Of a stretch of DNA of 64,000 nucleotides, positions 1-7,679 are shown piece after piece. The notes under the pieces were generated by a model, which worked only from the letters and a program-made list of their open reading frames with translations, searched no databases and was not told the origin of the DNA. The DNA is taken from NCBI RefSeq assembly GCF_011516635.5, contig NZ_CP096255.1, positions 4,462,501 through 4,526,500 of the forward strand, read 5' to 3'. Numbering within the stretch: the first letter of the stretch is position 1; each line of letters starts with the position of its first letter. Position numbers and translations under genes: made by a program. Origin of the DNA: Bradyrhizobium barranii subsp. apii (GTDB lineage Bacteria; Pseudomonadota; Alphaproteobacteria; Rhizobiales; Xanthobacteraceae).

Positions 1-130
1 TTTTGCTGCATGACAGTTTTGTTACAAGGCCCAAGGAGCAAGCAGAAGTGACGGGGAGGTGACCAGGCACCCACGGATGGGGCGTTGTCGGGCACGAGAT
101 CGCAGTTGTTGCGCTCAGCCGCCTCGACGC

Positions 131-214
131 CGTCACTGCGAGGGCACCGAAGCAATCCGGAATTCCTCCGCGGCAAGACCCTGGATTGCTTCGCTGCGCT
201 CGGGGAGGAGGCGA
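131..214. repeat. Degenerate copy of the dispersed palindromic repeat
   Basis: Two arms resembling the copies at 24935 and 52429: GCGAAGCAATCC-like sequence (here ACCGAAGCAATCCGG) and, 40 nt on, CTGGATTGCTTCGCTGCGCTC. This copy has diverged, so the outer ends no longer pair fully. It lies in the gene-free stretch 1-456, in which I see nothing else convincing; short open frames here are arginine-rich and carry the repeat. Confidence 0.7.
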
Positions 215-456
215 CTTCAAGCAAAATTGCCGCCGCCAAATTCGGCGAGCGCGATCAACTCCGATCAACGGGTCATGAGGACTACCCCCGGAACGAAGTG
301 TCTGAAATCAGCACAGAATCCCGGGCGACTTGCCGCACCAAGCTCCCTGTTAATCCCGTGCCTTAACCAACAATTAATTATACGTTTGCGGGTGGGTGAC
401 GGCCCGGCCTAGCGTGCGGTGGGGAGCCGCCGAAGCCAAACGAGTTGGTGCGTATC

Positions 457-906
457 ATGATGTCCAGATCATATGGGGCGCTCTTCGCCTCGCTCAGCGC
501 AGCCGCGCTGCTCCTTTCTGCCAATGACGGTTTTGCTAGGCCCGGCGCCACCGCCACCGCCGCGCACGGGATGGCCGGCGCGCCTTCCGGCGCGATCGCG
601 CGTCCGCAGATCGGTCCTGGCGCCCGGTTCCGCGGCCGCAACACGCCTTGGGTCTATTGGCCGGGCGGCGGCGGGTTCTACGACAACGCAGGCTATAACC
701 AGCCTTTCGTCGATGCCGGGCAGCCGACCTCCACCGACGTGCGTTACACCTATACGTACGACGTTCCCTGGGACTGGACCCATCGCTTCCCGCCGAACGT
801 GGTGCCGTCCGACCGGCCCTATGTGCCGAGCTGCCCAACGGAGCAGGTGACGGTGCCCGGCCGCGGCGGCGCCGAGCACACGGTCAACATCATGCGCTGC
901 TACTGA
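457..906 (+). CDS. Small exported protein, unknown function
   Basis: A 149-residue protein with a typical Sec signal peptide: a short positive start (MMSRSYG), a hydrophobic core (FASLSAAALLLSA) and a likely cleavage near DGFA-RPG. The mature part is rich in Gly, Pro and aromatic residues, has a proline-rich middle (FPPNVVPSDRPYVPSCP) and two or three cysteines, one next to the C-terminus (IMRCY), so a disulfide in the periplasm is possible. No family is recognised. In-frame TTG (445) and GTG (448) starts exist just upstream; I chose ATG 457 because it leaves a normal signal peptide. Proteins of this look are common among Rhizobiales hypothetical exported proteins. Confidence 0.7.
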   Translation: MMSRSYGALFASLSAAALLLSANDGFARPGATATAAHGMAGAPSGAIARPQIGPGARFRGRNTPWVYWPGGGGFYDNAGYNQPFVDAGQPTSTDVRYTYTYDVPWDWTHRFPPNVVPSDRPYVPSCPTEQVTVPGRGGAEHTVNIMRCY

Positions 907-925
907 GCGGCGTCGTCCCGCCCAG

Positions 926-1768
926 CTAGCCCAGTTCAAAACTGGTCACGCCGAAGACGCGGTCGATCCGCAGCGGCGGGATCGGCCCTGTGTACATCCG
1001 CGCCGTCTCGAACACCGGCTTGAGCCCGAGCGATTCCGCGAGCGCAATGGCCTCGCGATTGATCGCGGGGACGTCGAGGAAGACTTCGCCGCCGCCTGCG
1101 CTCGCCAGCAGCGCCTGCACGATCGCTTCCGCCGCTCCGCGGTCGTCGGCGACGAGCGGGCCGATCTTGTGGCCGGTCCGGCAGGGCCGGATCACCCCCC
1201 ATGCGGCGAGCTTGCCATCGCGCAGCAGCGCGCCGCCGAGATGGCCTGATGTGTTGATCCAGGCGCGCAGGAAGGTGCTGCGCGCGGCCGGGAAGACGGT
1301 CGCGTCGTCGGCTTCAACGAGCGCGAACGGGACATTGTCGAGCGCGACGATTTCGGCGGGTGGATTCGGCGGCGCGGCGACGATGCCGCCATACCGGATA
1401 TTGGCGTAGGCAAGCTGGAAGCCGGACTTCTTGTAATTGTCCTGCTGCGCGACGACGCCATCGAGCCCGATCACGCGGGCGCCTGCATGCGCGATCGCCG
1501 CGTTCCAGATGCGCAGTCCGTGGCCCGCGCCGCGAAAGCCTGAGCGCACGATGTAGAAGCCGAGGAAGGCGAAGCGATCATCGTAATTGACGCAGGAGAT
1601 TGTTGCGACCGGCTGGCCGTCGATCTCGCCGACGAAGAAGCCCTTCGCGTCCGGGATGGCGAAACAGGCGGCGTCGCCGAGGCCCGGATTCCAGCCCTCG
1701 GCCGCGGCCCAGTCGACGGCGATGGCGATCTCCTCGGGGCGCAAATTGCGGATCTGCAGATCGCTCAT
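926..1768 (-). CDS. GNAT family N-acetyltransferase with C-terminal YitH-like domain
   Basis: A 280-residue protein. Residues 1-130 fit a GNAT fold: beta strands, then the acetyl-CoA loop region around GFYIVRSGFRGAGHGLRIW, where the RGxGxGxxL motif is recognisable as R-G-A-G-H-G-L. The C-terminal half (about 150-280) matches the second domain seen in YitH/HolE-type acetyltransferases, ending with LAESLGLKPVFETARMY, a typical strand pair. It presumably transfers an acetyl group from acetyl-CoA to a small amine; the substrate cannot be read from sequence. It stands alone, convergent with the upstream exported-protein gene and divergent from the SDR gene at 1869. Confidence 0.85.
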   Translation of the reverse strand: MSDLQIRNLRPEEIAIAVDWAAAEGWNPGLGDAACFAIPDAKGFFVGEIDGQPVATISCVNYDDRFAFLGFYIVRSGFRGAGHGLRIWNAAIAHAGARVIGLDGVVAQQDNYKKSGFQLAYANIRYGGIVAAPPNPPAEIVALDNVPFALVEADDATVFPAARSTFLRAWINTSGHLGGALLRDGKLAAWGVIRPCRTGHKIGPLVADDRGAAEAIVQALLASAGGGEVFLDVPAINREAIALAESLGLKPVFETARMYTGPIPPLRIDRVFGVTSFELG

Positions 1769-1868
1769 GACGGATGCCTTCGGCGGTGGACCTGGCGGCA
1801 GGTCCGGCGGTAGAAGGCCTCATGATAGGCCGGGCCCGGGGCTCGCCTCAACACAGGGATGATCGGTC

Positions 1869-2573
1869 ATGGCAGCAGAGAAGGTCGCACTTGTCACGGC
1901 TGGCGGCAGCGGCATGGGGGCAGGGGCTGCGCGGCGGCTCGCGGCCGACGGCTTTCGCGTCGCGATCCTGTCGTCCTCCGGCAAGGGCGAGGCGCTGGCC
2001 GTCGAGCTCGGCGGCCTCGGCGTCACCGGCTCCAACAAGTCGAACGATGATCTGAAGCGGCTCGTCGACGGAGCGATGGCCAAATGGGGACGCATCGACG
2101 TGCTCGTCAACAGCGCCGGCCACGGGCCGCGCGCGGCGATCACGGAGATCACCGACGAGCAGTGGCACACCGGCCTCGACACGTATCTCCTCAACGTGAT
2201 CCGTCCGACCCGGCTGGTGACGCCGGTGATGCAGGCGCAGAAGGCCGGCGCCATCATCAACATCTCGACCGCCTGGGCGTTCGAGCCGAGCGCGATGTTT
2301 CCGACCTCTGCGGTGTTCCGCGCAGGCCTTGCCGCCTTCACGAAGATCTTCACCGACACCCATGCCGCCGACAACATCCGCATGAACAACGTGCTGCCGG
2401 GCTGGATCGACAGCCTGCCGCAGCTGGACGCGCGGCGCGACAGCGTGCCGATGAAGCGCTACGGCAAGGTCGAGGAGGTCGCGGCGACGGTATCGTTCCT
2501 GGCCTCCGAGGGTGCCGCCTACATCACCGGCCAGAATATCCGCGTCGACGGCGGACTGACGCGCTCGGTGTGA
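1869..2573 (+). CDS. Short-chain dehydrogenase/reductase with altered active site
   Basis: A 234-residue classical-size SDR. The nucleotide-binding motif TAGGSGMG is at 10-17, NSAG (usual NNAG) at 81-84, the catalytic serine candidate at S133 (NIST), and the C-terminal ITGQNIRVDGG motif is intact. The expected YxxxK, 13-14 residues after the serine, is not there: the aligned stretch is FPTSAVFRAG, putting Ser147 at the Tyr position and Arg151 at the Lys position. This suggests a catalytically altered or non-catalytic SDR that may still bind NAD(P)H. Start ATG follows AGGGATGATCGGTC. Monocistronic by position; divergent from the GNAT gene. Confidence 0.88.
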   Translation: MAAEKVALVTAGGSGMGAGAARRLAADGFRVAILSSSGKGEALAVELGGLGVTGSNKSNDDLKRLVDGAMAKWGRIDVLVNSAGHGPRAAITEITDEQWHTGLDTYLLNVIRPTRLVTPVMQAQKAGAIINISTAWAFEPSAMFPTSAVFRAGLAAFTKIFTDTHAADNIRMNNVLPGWIDSLPQLDARRDSVPMKRYGKVEEVAATVSFLASEGAAYITGQNIRVDGGLTRSV

Positions 2574-2851
2574 GTCGGCGCGCGGCTTCGCTCCGCCATT
2601 CCGGTGCACTTGTCGTAACGCGACGCGCGGCTTGCGTCGCGCGCCGCTGCGGCGGGGCGATGCGTGGCGCTCGGGTCACACTCGTCGCTGGTCTTGCGCG
2701 ATAAGTCACTGACTACGTCACAGTCCATACGAACTGCGCCGCAGACCGAGACGAACAGACATGCTCCGCCTATTCCCGATCTGCGCCGGATGGCTCCCAT
2801 CTGCGCGCATCGAAAACGCGATGGTCAATCGCGTGGGGCATGGAGACTGGA

Positions 2852-3688
2852 ATGAAGAAGTTTTTGCTGGCGGTCGCTTCGATTGTGCTCGGCACCGCAT
2901 CCGCGCAGGCCGCCGATCTCGCCGCGCAATATACCAAGGCGCCGGTGATGGCGCCGGCCTACAACTGGACCGGCTTTTACGTCGGCGGCAATGTCGGCGG
3001 GCAGTGGGGCAGCGCCGATCTGAACACCTCGACCATCTGGACGCCGGCCGGCTATTTCGGCGCCAGCAGCGTTCCCGCCATCAATGCGGTCGGCGCCCAG
3101 GGCGTCAACAGCTCAAGCGTGACCGGCGGCTTCACCGCGGGCTACAACTGGCAGATGAACCACGCCGTGCTCGGCCTCGAAGGCGACATCAACTATTTCG
3201 GCTTCAAGGGCAGCGCGACCGGCACGGCCTTGTATCCCTGCTGCGCGCCGGACACCTTCACTGTCAATTCATCGGTCTCAGCCGACTGGCTTGCCACCAT
3301 TCGCGGTCGCATCGGTTTCCTCGCGGCTCCGACCTGGCTGATCTACGGCACAGGCGGTGCAGCGATCGCCGAGGTGAAGGGTAATTTCAACTTCACCGAC
3401 ACGTTCATCGGTGGCGCGACCGAATCCGGAACGATCCGCGATACCCGCGTCGGCTGGACCGCAGGCGTCGGCACCGAATATGCGTTCGGCGGCGGCTGGT
3501 CGCTCAAGGCCGAATACCTCTATGTCGATCTCGGCAGCGTCTCGGCGACCAGCACCAATCTGATGACCTTCGCAGGCACCACACCGTCTCCGAGCAACGT
3601 TTATACCCACTCGGTCGATCTCAAGTCGAACATCGTGCGTGTCGGCGTGAACTACAAGTTCGGTGGACCGGTCGTCGCCAGGTACTGA
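2852..3688 (+). CDS. Outer-membrane beta-barrel surface protein (RopB/Omp25-31 type)
   Basis: A 278-residue outer-membrane protein. It has a signal peptide (MKKFLLAVASIVLGTASAQA) with cleavage at AQA-AD, then the sequence YNWTGFYVGGNVGGQWG that opens the mature barrel of rhizobial RopB/Omp25-type proteins. Alternating hydrophobic strands follow and the protein ends VGVNYKFGGPVVARY with a terminal aromatic residue, the usual outer-membrane insertion signal. ATG 2840 lies upstream in frame, but GGAGA overlaps it and is correctly spaced for ATG 2852, which also gives a standard signal peptide. A strong intrinsic terminator follows. Role inferred: abundant eight-stranded structural barrel rather than a specific transporter. 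Confidence 0.9.
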   Translation: MKKFLLAVASIVLGTASAQAADLAAQYTKAPVMAPAYNWTGFYVGGNVGGQWGSADLNTSTIWTPAGYFGASSVPAINAVGAQGVNSSSVTGGFTAGYNWQMNHAVLGLEGDINYFGFKGSATGTALYPCCAPDTFTVNSSVSADWLATIRGRIGFLAAPTWLIYGTGGAAIAEVKGNFNFTDTFIGGATESGTIRDTRVGWTAGVGTEYAFGGGWSLKAEYLYVDLGSVSATSTNLMTFAGTTPSPSNVYTHSVDLKSNIVRVGVNYKFGGPVVARY

Positions 3689-3715
3689 GCTCATCCCGTT
3701 CCTGATCTGGCGCGG

Positions 3716-3740
3716 AAAGCCCCGGCTCTGCCGGGGCTTT
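3716..3740 (+). terminator. Intrinsic terminator after the outer-membrane protein gene
   Basis: Perfect 10-bp stem AAAGCCCCGG / CCGGGGCTTT with a 5-nt loop (CTCTG), 28 nt after the stop codon at 3688. The stem has A/T ends, so it can serve both this gene and the convergent hydrolase gene ending at 3758. Confidence 0.85.
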
Positions 3741-3757
3741 CTGTTGCGAGAGAGGGT

Positions 3758-4921
3758 TCAGTGCGAGGCGACGAGCTTCGCCAGCGCGGGCAGGATCTTG
3801 TAGCGAACGATCTCGTGCGGGTATTCGCCGCGATTGGCGAGCAGGACGAAGCCGATCTGCCTGATAGGGACGAGGCCGAGATAGCCGGAGGCATTGTTGA
3901 GGCCGCCGGGCTTGTCGACGATGGTGGCGTCGGGGAGGTGGACCGTCTCCCAGGCGATGCCTTGTCCGAACTTGTCGTCGACGCGGAAGGTCTCGCGCTG
4001 CGTCATCCGCAGCGCCTCGCGCAAATGCGGATCGACCGAGCGGCCGTCGACGCAGGCCGCAACGAAGGTCGCGAGATCCCGCGCGGACGAAAACATCTGG
4101 CCGGCACCGGGAAAGTCGAAATAGCTCTGCTGGTTGCCGGGTGGGCCGATCGCCATGCCCTGATCCGAATAGCCTTGCACGACGCGCTGCATCCAGGCCA
4201 CGTCCATGACGGCGCGGTTGTCCTCGCCGCGCTCCGGCAGAGAGGTCGCATTCATGCCGATCGGCCCAAGGATGCGCTGTTCGAACAGGGTTGCGATCGG
4301 AGCGCCGTAGCAGCGCTCGAGCACGAGCTGAAGCAGCACGTAACAGGCATGGCTGTAGATGCGCTGCTTGCCGGGCGCTTCGCCGGCCTGCGGCTTCCAG
4401 GCGTTGAACATGTCGATGAACTGCGCCTGCGAGAACGAGTCGTTCGGCCAGGGCGGATGGTCGGTCGACAGCAGCATGCCCGACGTGTGCGTGGCGAGCT
4501 GGCCGACGGTGACGCGGCGGACATAGTCTCCGGTGAGCTCGGGCAGATATTTCGGCAGGCGGTCGTCGAGCCGCAATTCACTCCGGAGCGAGCCCAGCGC
4601 CACCAGCGTCGCCTCGAACGGTTTGCGCAGCGAACCAAGGTTGAACAGTGTGTCCGGTGTGACCGGTCGTCGCGTGCCGTCGTCGGCGAAGCCGTAGTTG
4701 AAGAACTCGACATGGCGGCCGGCATAGAGCGCGGCGGCGAGGCCGCCCGGCTGGTCCGGCGTCGCGGTCGGCGCCAGCTCGTTGGCGACGATGTCGCGCA
4801 TCTGCGCGATCATGTCGGAATCCGCGGATGCGCGGCGCGGCCAGGCCAACGCGAGGGGAACCAGCGCAGCCCGCGCGAGGGACCGCCGGGTGAGGTGTGA
4901 TGAGGTGACAACAGACGGCAC
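3758..4921 (-). CDS. Class C beta-lactamase-like serine hydrolase, exported
   Basis: A 387-residue member of the beta-lactamase/penicillin-binding-protein family. From the chosen GTG start the SxxK motif is S97-L-R-K100. The second motif, normally YxN (YSN or YAN), reads Y189-S-H191, and the third, normally K-T-G, reads K337-P-G339. Residues 11-33 (TRRSLARAALVPLALAWPRRASA) resemble a twin-arginine signal. An in-frame TTG at 5053 would add 44 residues but would extend into the operator and promoter of the divergent arsR gene, so I prefer GTG 4921. The changed second and third motifs suggest an esterase or D-aminopeptidase-like hydrolase rather than an efficient beta-lactamase; substrate unknown. 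Confidence 0.85.
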   Translation of the reverse strand: MPSVVTSSHLTRRSLARAALVPLALAWPRRASADSDMIAQMRDIVANELAPTATPDQPGGLAAALYAGRHVEFFNYGFADDGTRRPVTPDTLFNLGSLRKPFEATLVALGSLRSELRLDDRLPKYLPELTGDYVRRVTVGQLATHTSGMLLSTDHPPWPNDSFSQAQFIDMFNAWKPQAGEAPGKQRIYSHACYVLLQLVLERCYGAPIATLFEQRILGPIGMNATSLPERGEDNRAVMDVAWMQRVVQGYSDQGMAIGPPGNQQSYFDFPGAGQMFSSARDLATFVAACVDGRSVDPHLREALRMTQRETFRVDDKFGQGIAWETVHLPDATIVDKPGGLNNASGYLGLVPIRQIGFVLLANRGEYPHEIVRYKILPALAKLVASH

Positions 4922-5034
4922 GGCTCTGACGCATGATGCGATGCGCCCCCTGTCTGTTTTAACGGGGAGGGCCGGCTGCCCCAATTCACGATTGCGCGTT
5001 GTGGGTTCCGCCGGCGGGGCTTGCGGAAAAATAC

Positions 5035-5050
5035 TTAGCTTGTGGGCTAA
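5035..5050. promoter_or_regulatory. Upstream ArsR-type operator (copy 1)
   Basis: Dyad TTAGC-N6-GCTAA, identical in arms and spacing to the copy at 5085-5100 and exactly 50 bp from it. It sits 6 bp upstream of the -35 hexamer. A second identical site overlapping the start of an ArsR gene makes autoregulation likely. Confidence 0.7.
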
Positions 5051-5056
5051 CAATTA

Positions 5057-5085
5057 TTGACGTCGGGCGGTGGCGGGTCTATAGT
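5057..5085 (+). promoter_or_regulatory. Sigma70-type promoter of the arsR/SRPBCC operon
   Basis: TTGACG (5057-5062), 17-bp spacer, TATAGT (5080-5085). The expected transcription start, 6-8 nt past the -10, falls at about 5091-5093, that is, at or next to ATG 5093. There is no room for a Shine-Dalgarno site, so the mRNA is predicted to be leaderless. Confidence 0.75.
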
Positions 5086-5100
5086 TAGCTTCATGGCTAA
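5085..5100. promoter_or_regulatory. Downstream ArsR-type operator (copy 2)
   Basis: Dyad TTAGC-N6-GCTAA. It shares its first base with the end of the -10 hexamer and includes the predicted start site and the ATG at 5093-5095. Binding here would block open-complex formation directly. Confidence 0.72.
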
Positions 5101-5482
5101 CCAATTATCCCAGCTCGACCAGATCTTCGCAGCCCTCGCTGATCCCACAAGGCGGGCGATCGTGATGCGGCTCTGCGCCGGCGAGGCGTCGGTCGGCGAG
5201 CTCGCCGATCCGTTCGAGATGGCGCTGCCGAGCTTCATGAAACACATCCATGTGCTGGAGACGAGCGGGCTCGTTCAGTCGGAGAAATCCGGCCGCGTGC
5301 GCACCTGCCGGCTCAGCCCGGACGCGCTCGTCGGCGCGGAGGACTGGTTCCAGCAGCAGCGCGCGATCTGGGAGGCGCGGCTCGACCGGTTCGAGGCTTA
5401 CGTCATGCAACTGAAGAAAGAGAAGGAGAGGGCGGCCGCCAAGCGACCGTCCCGCACAACCAAACGGAAAGGTTCTGAGTGA
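5093..5482 (+). CDS. ArsR-family winged-helix repressor
   Basis: A 129-residue ArsR/SmtB-fold regulator. Residues 5-90 form the winged helix: LDQIFAALADPTRRAIVMRL is the typical opening, and LADPFEMALPSFMKHIHVLETSGLV the recognition helix region. There is no CxC or other cysteine metal site; the only cysteines (RLCAG, RTCRL) are isolated. This fits the non-metal subgroup usually paired with an SRPBCC/AHSA1 protein. The C-terminus (QLKKEKERAAAKRPSRTTKRKGSE) is a basic tail. The start is fixed by homology (MANQLSQLDQIFAALADPTRR) and overlaps the operator. The stop overlaps the start of the next gene by one base, so the two are translationally coupled. Confidence 0.92.
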   Translation: MANQLSQLDQIFAALADPTRRAIVMRLCAGEASVGELADPFEMALPSFMKHIHVLETSGLVQSEKSGRVRTCRLSPDALVGAEDWFQQQRAIWEARLDRFEAYVMQLKKEKERAAAKRPSRTTKRKGSE

Positions 5483-5973
5483 TGACGAATTCTGCCAATC
5501 CCGCTCTGTCGCAATGGTCGATCGACCGCGAGATCGTGATGTCGCGCGTGATCGACGCGCCGCGCGATCTGGTGTTCGAGGCGTGGTCCGATCCAAAACA
5601 TCTCCCGCAATGGTTCGGGCCGAAGGGCTTCAAGATCGAGACCTTCGAGATCGACGTGCGCGTCGGCGGCGTCTGGCGCTTCAACATGATCGGTCCTGAC
5701 GGCACCGTCTATCCGAACCGCATGCGCTTCCGCCGCATCGAGCGGCCGTCGCTGATGGAGATGGATCACGGCGTCGACCAGGACGATGATCCCGGCATGT
5801 TCCGCTTCACCCTCACCTTTGCCGAGCAGAGCAACGGCAAGACCGTGCTGATGATGCGGCAACTGGCCTCGAGCACCGAGCAGCGCGACGGCATGATCGG
5901 CTTTGGTGCCGTCGAATACGGCTACCAGACGCTGGACAAGCTCGCGGCGTATGTTGCCGGGATGAAGAAATAG
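5482..5973 (+). CDS. SRPBCC (AHSA1/START-like) domain protein
   Basis: A 163-residue single-domain protein of the Bet v1/AHSA1 superfamily. Characteristic stretches are MSRVIDAPRDLVFEAWSDPKHLPQWFGPKGF near the N-terminus, the strand MRFRRIERPSLMEMDHG, and a C-terminal helix GYQTLDKLAAYVAGMKK that would line the hydrophobic cavity. These proteins bind hydrophobic ligands; the ligand here is unknown. ATG 5482 shares one base with the arsR stop; a GTG at 5479 gives one extra residue. The ArsR-SRPBCC pairing is common and suggests the regulator controls, and possibly responds to, whatever this protein binds. Confidence 0.88.
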   Translation: MTNSANPALSQWSIDREIVMSRVIDAPRDLVFEAWSDPKHLPQWFGPKGFKIETFEIDVRVGGVWRFNMIGPDGTVYPNRMRFRRIERPSLMEMDHGVDQDDDPGMFRFTLTFAEQSNGKTVLMMRQLASSTEQRDGMIGFGAVEYGYQTLDKLAAYVAGMKK

Positions 5974-5984
5974 AATCCCCAGCG

Positions 5985-6020
5985 TTATTCCGGGGGCCTC
6001 GAAGAGGCGCCCCGGAATAA
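5985..6020. terminator. Long hairpin after the SRPBCC gene
   Basis: Stem TTATTCCGGGGGCCTC paired with AGGCGCCCCGGAATAA around a GAAG tetraloop-like turn, with a single G bulge or mismatch. It starts 12 nt after the stop. There is no clear U-run, but the A/T ends of the stem and its position argue for a terminator of the arsR operon. Confidence 0.6.
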
Positions 6021-6058
6021 GCTCGGAAACGCATGGGGAGAGCAGTCGCCTTCGCGAA

Positions 6059-6158
6059 TATGACAGCGCGCAGGTCAATTATGACAGCGCCATAACGTAG
6101 ATTTTTGTCGCGTCGTGCCGCCGATTTATGACAGAATTGCTACCACTAAATGTCATAT
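6059..6158. promoter_or_regulatory. Repeated TATGACAG boxes ahead of the membrane protein gene
   Basis: TATGACAGCGC occurs at 6059 and 6080 (21 bp apart, two helical turns), TATGACAG again at 6127 overlapping the ATG at 6128, and a partial inverted copy (TGTCATA) at 6151. The clustering upstream of one gene suggests binding sites for an unknown regulator. Confidence 0.4.
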
Positions 6159-7021
6159 CGGTTACGGCGGAGCGATTCATGTTGCAGTGGCAGGCGCGGT
6201 CAAATCCCCTCGCGTGGTGGTGGGGGTCCCTGACGCTTGTCAGCGGTGCCAACATTCTCGTCTGGTTCATGCTGTACCGCGAGTTCTATCCGACGGTTGC
6301 CGGCAGCGCCGGCGGCGGTTCGGATATCGGGCTGATGTTCCTGCTCTGCGCCGGCTATGTGTTCGGCTGCGCGTTCCGATCGTTCCTGCCGCGCGCCGAC
6401 GTGCAGCGCATCTGCCTGTTCGACACCTGGCTCTCCAGCGTCTTCGTCGGCCGCACCGTCGCGACCGTGGCCGAGCTGTGCTTCGTCGCGCAATGGGCGA
6501 TCATCCTGCATCAGCTGGGTCACATGACGGGCGCGGAGACCGCGGTGAACATCGCGCTGGTGATCGTGCCCATCATCATCGTCGCGGAGTGCTTCTCCTG
6601 GTACGCGGTCGTCACCACGAACTTCCTCTACAACGCGATCGAGAACTCGCTGTGGGCGGTGACGTTTTTCCTCGCCGGCATCGCGCTGTGCCGCCTCATG
6701 CCGGAATTCCAGGGACCGGTGCGCTGGGCGCTGATCGCCGGCATCGTCGGCATCGCCTGCTTCCTCGCCTTCCTCGTCACCGTCGACGTGCCGATGTATC
6801 TCAGCCGCTGGCGGGCAGGGCATCAAGAGGGCAACAAGCTCCTCGGCTTCCTCGAAGGTCTGCATGACGTCGCGACGCGCTGGGTGGTGACCCACGACAT
6901 CGCGCATTGGAAGGGCGAGCTGACCTGGATGTTCCTGTATTTCACCGCTGCGGTGTGGTCGAGCCTCGCGCTCTGCGCGCTCTACGCCATGGAAGGCTAT
7001 CTCACGCGTTATCTGGCCTGA
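6128..7021 (+). CDS. Polytopic membrane protein, unknown function
   Basis: A 297-residue integral membrane protein with about seven or eight hydrophobic segments (for example WWWGSLTLVSGANILVWFML, IGLMFLLCAGYVFGCAF, VATVAELCFVAQWAIILHQLG, NIALVIVPIIIVAECFSWYAV, WALIAGIVGIACFLAFLVTV, LTWMFLYFTAAVWSSLALCALYAM). Charged motifs between segments include SFLPRADVQRICLFDTWLSS and a conserved-looking NFLYNAIENSLWA. I do not recognise the family. ATG 6128 gives the longest product; ATG 6179 (MLQWQARSNP) is an alternative. The 3' end overlaps the convergent response-regulator gene by 20 bp. Confidence 0.8.
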   Translation: MTELLPLNVISVTAERFMLQWQARSNPLAWWWGSLTLVSGANILVWFMLYREFYPTVAGSAGGGSDIGLMFLLCAGYVFGCAFRSFLPRADVQRICLFDTWLSSVFVGRTVATVAELCFVAQWAIILHQLGHMTGAETAVNIALVIVPIIIVAECFSWYAVVTTNFLYNAIENSLWAVTFFLAGIALCRLMPEFQGPVRWALIAGIVGIACFLAFLVTVDVPMYLSRWRAGHQEGNKLLGFLEGLHDVATRWVVTHDIAHWKGELTWMFLYFTAAVWSSLALCALYAMEGYLTRYLA

Positions 7022-7679
7022 GCGACCGGGCTTCGCCGAGGTCGGCCTGCGTCAGCAGGCCTTGCCGCAGCGCCAGCCGGACCAGCTCGATGTCGGAGCC
7101 GACGCCGAGCTTGTCCTTGATCAGCGAGTGCAGGTTCGCCACCGTCTTCGGGCTGACGTGCAGCGTCTCGGCGATCTCCTCCGTCGTGTTCTCGGCGAGC
7201 AGCAGCCGCAGCACCTCGAACTCGCGCGGCGTGAGGACGTCGGCGGCCGAGCTCTCGCGGCTGAGCGCGAGCTCGTGGTCGATGTCGGGGCTGATGGCGA
7301 TCTTGCCGGCGAGCACGTCCATCACGGCGCGCACCAGCGTCTCGGGCGGGCTGGTCTTGGTGACATAGCCCCGCGCGCCGGCGCGGATCGCCTGCACGGC
7401 GAAGCCGGCATTCTCGTGCATGGTGAAAACGAGGATCCGTGCCGCCTTGTCCCATTGCCTGATGCGCCTGACGGCCTCGATGCCGCCGATGCCGGGCATG
7501 CTGAGATCCATGATGACGAGGTCGGGCGCCTCGGATTTGAAGAGACGGTAGGCCTCGGCTCCATCGGCGGCTTCGGCGACGACGCGAAGCCCCGGCTGCT
7601 TCTGGAGCACGGAGCGATAGCCCTCGCGGACGACGGAATGGTCGTCGACCAGCAGAATGGTCGCATCGGCCGCGCTCAT
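7002..7679 (-). CDS. NarL/FixJ-family response regulator
   Basis: A 225-residue two-domain response regulator. The receiver domain (about 7-120) has the acidic pair DD12-13, the phosphoacceptor D58 (DLVIMDLSMPG), the conserved T in FTMH and the lysine in GYVTKTSPPE. The LuxR-type DNA-binding domain (about 150-210) opens LTPREFEVLRLLLAENTTEEIAETLHVSPKTVANLHSLIKDKLG. It is cotranscribed with the histidine kinase, whose stop overlaps this start by 4 bp (ATGA), so the pair is one two-component system. The target genes are not evident; the divergent DUF2380-type gene at 9250 is a candidate. Confidence 0.93.
   Translation of the reverse strand: MSAADATILLVDDHSVVREGYRSVLQKQPGLRVVAEAADGAEAYRLFKSEAPDLVIMDLSMPGIGGIEAVRRIRQWDKAARILVFTMHENAGFAVQAIRAGARGYVTKTSPPETLVRAVMDVLAGKIAISPDIDHELALSRESSAADVLTPREFEVLRLLLAENTTEEIAETLHVSPKTVANLHSLIKDKLGVGSDIELVRLALRQGLLTQADLGEARSLRPDNA

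Noticed and set aside
59..412. Short overlapping open frames at the left end
   Set aside because: Arginine/serine-rich, overlapping each other and the palindromic repeat, with no Shine-Dalgarno or recognisable domain.
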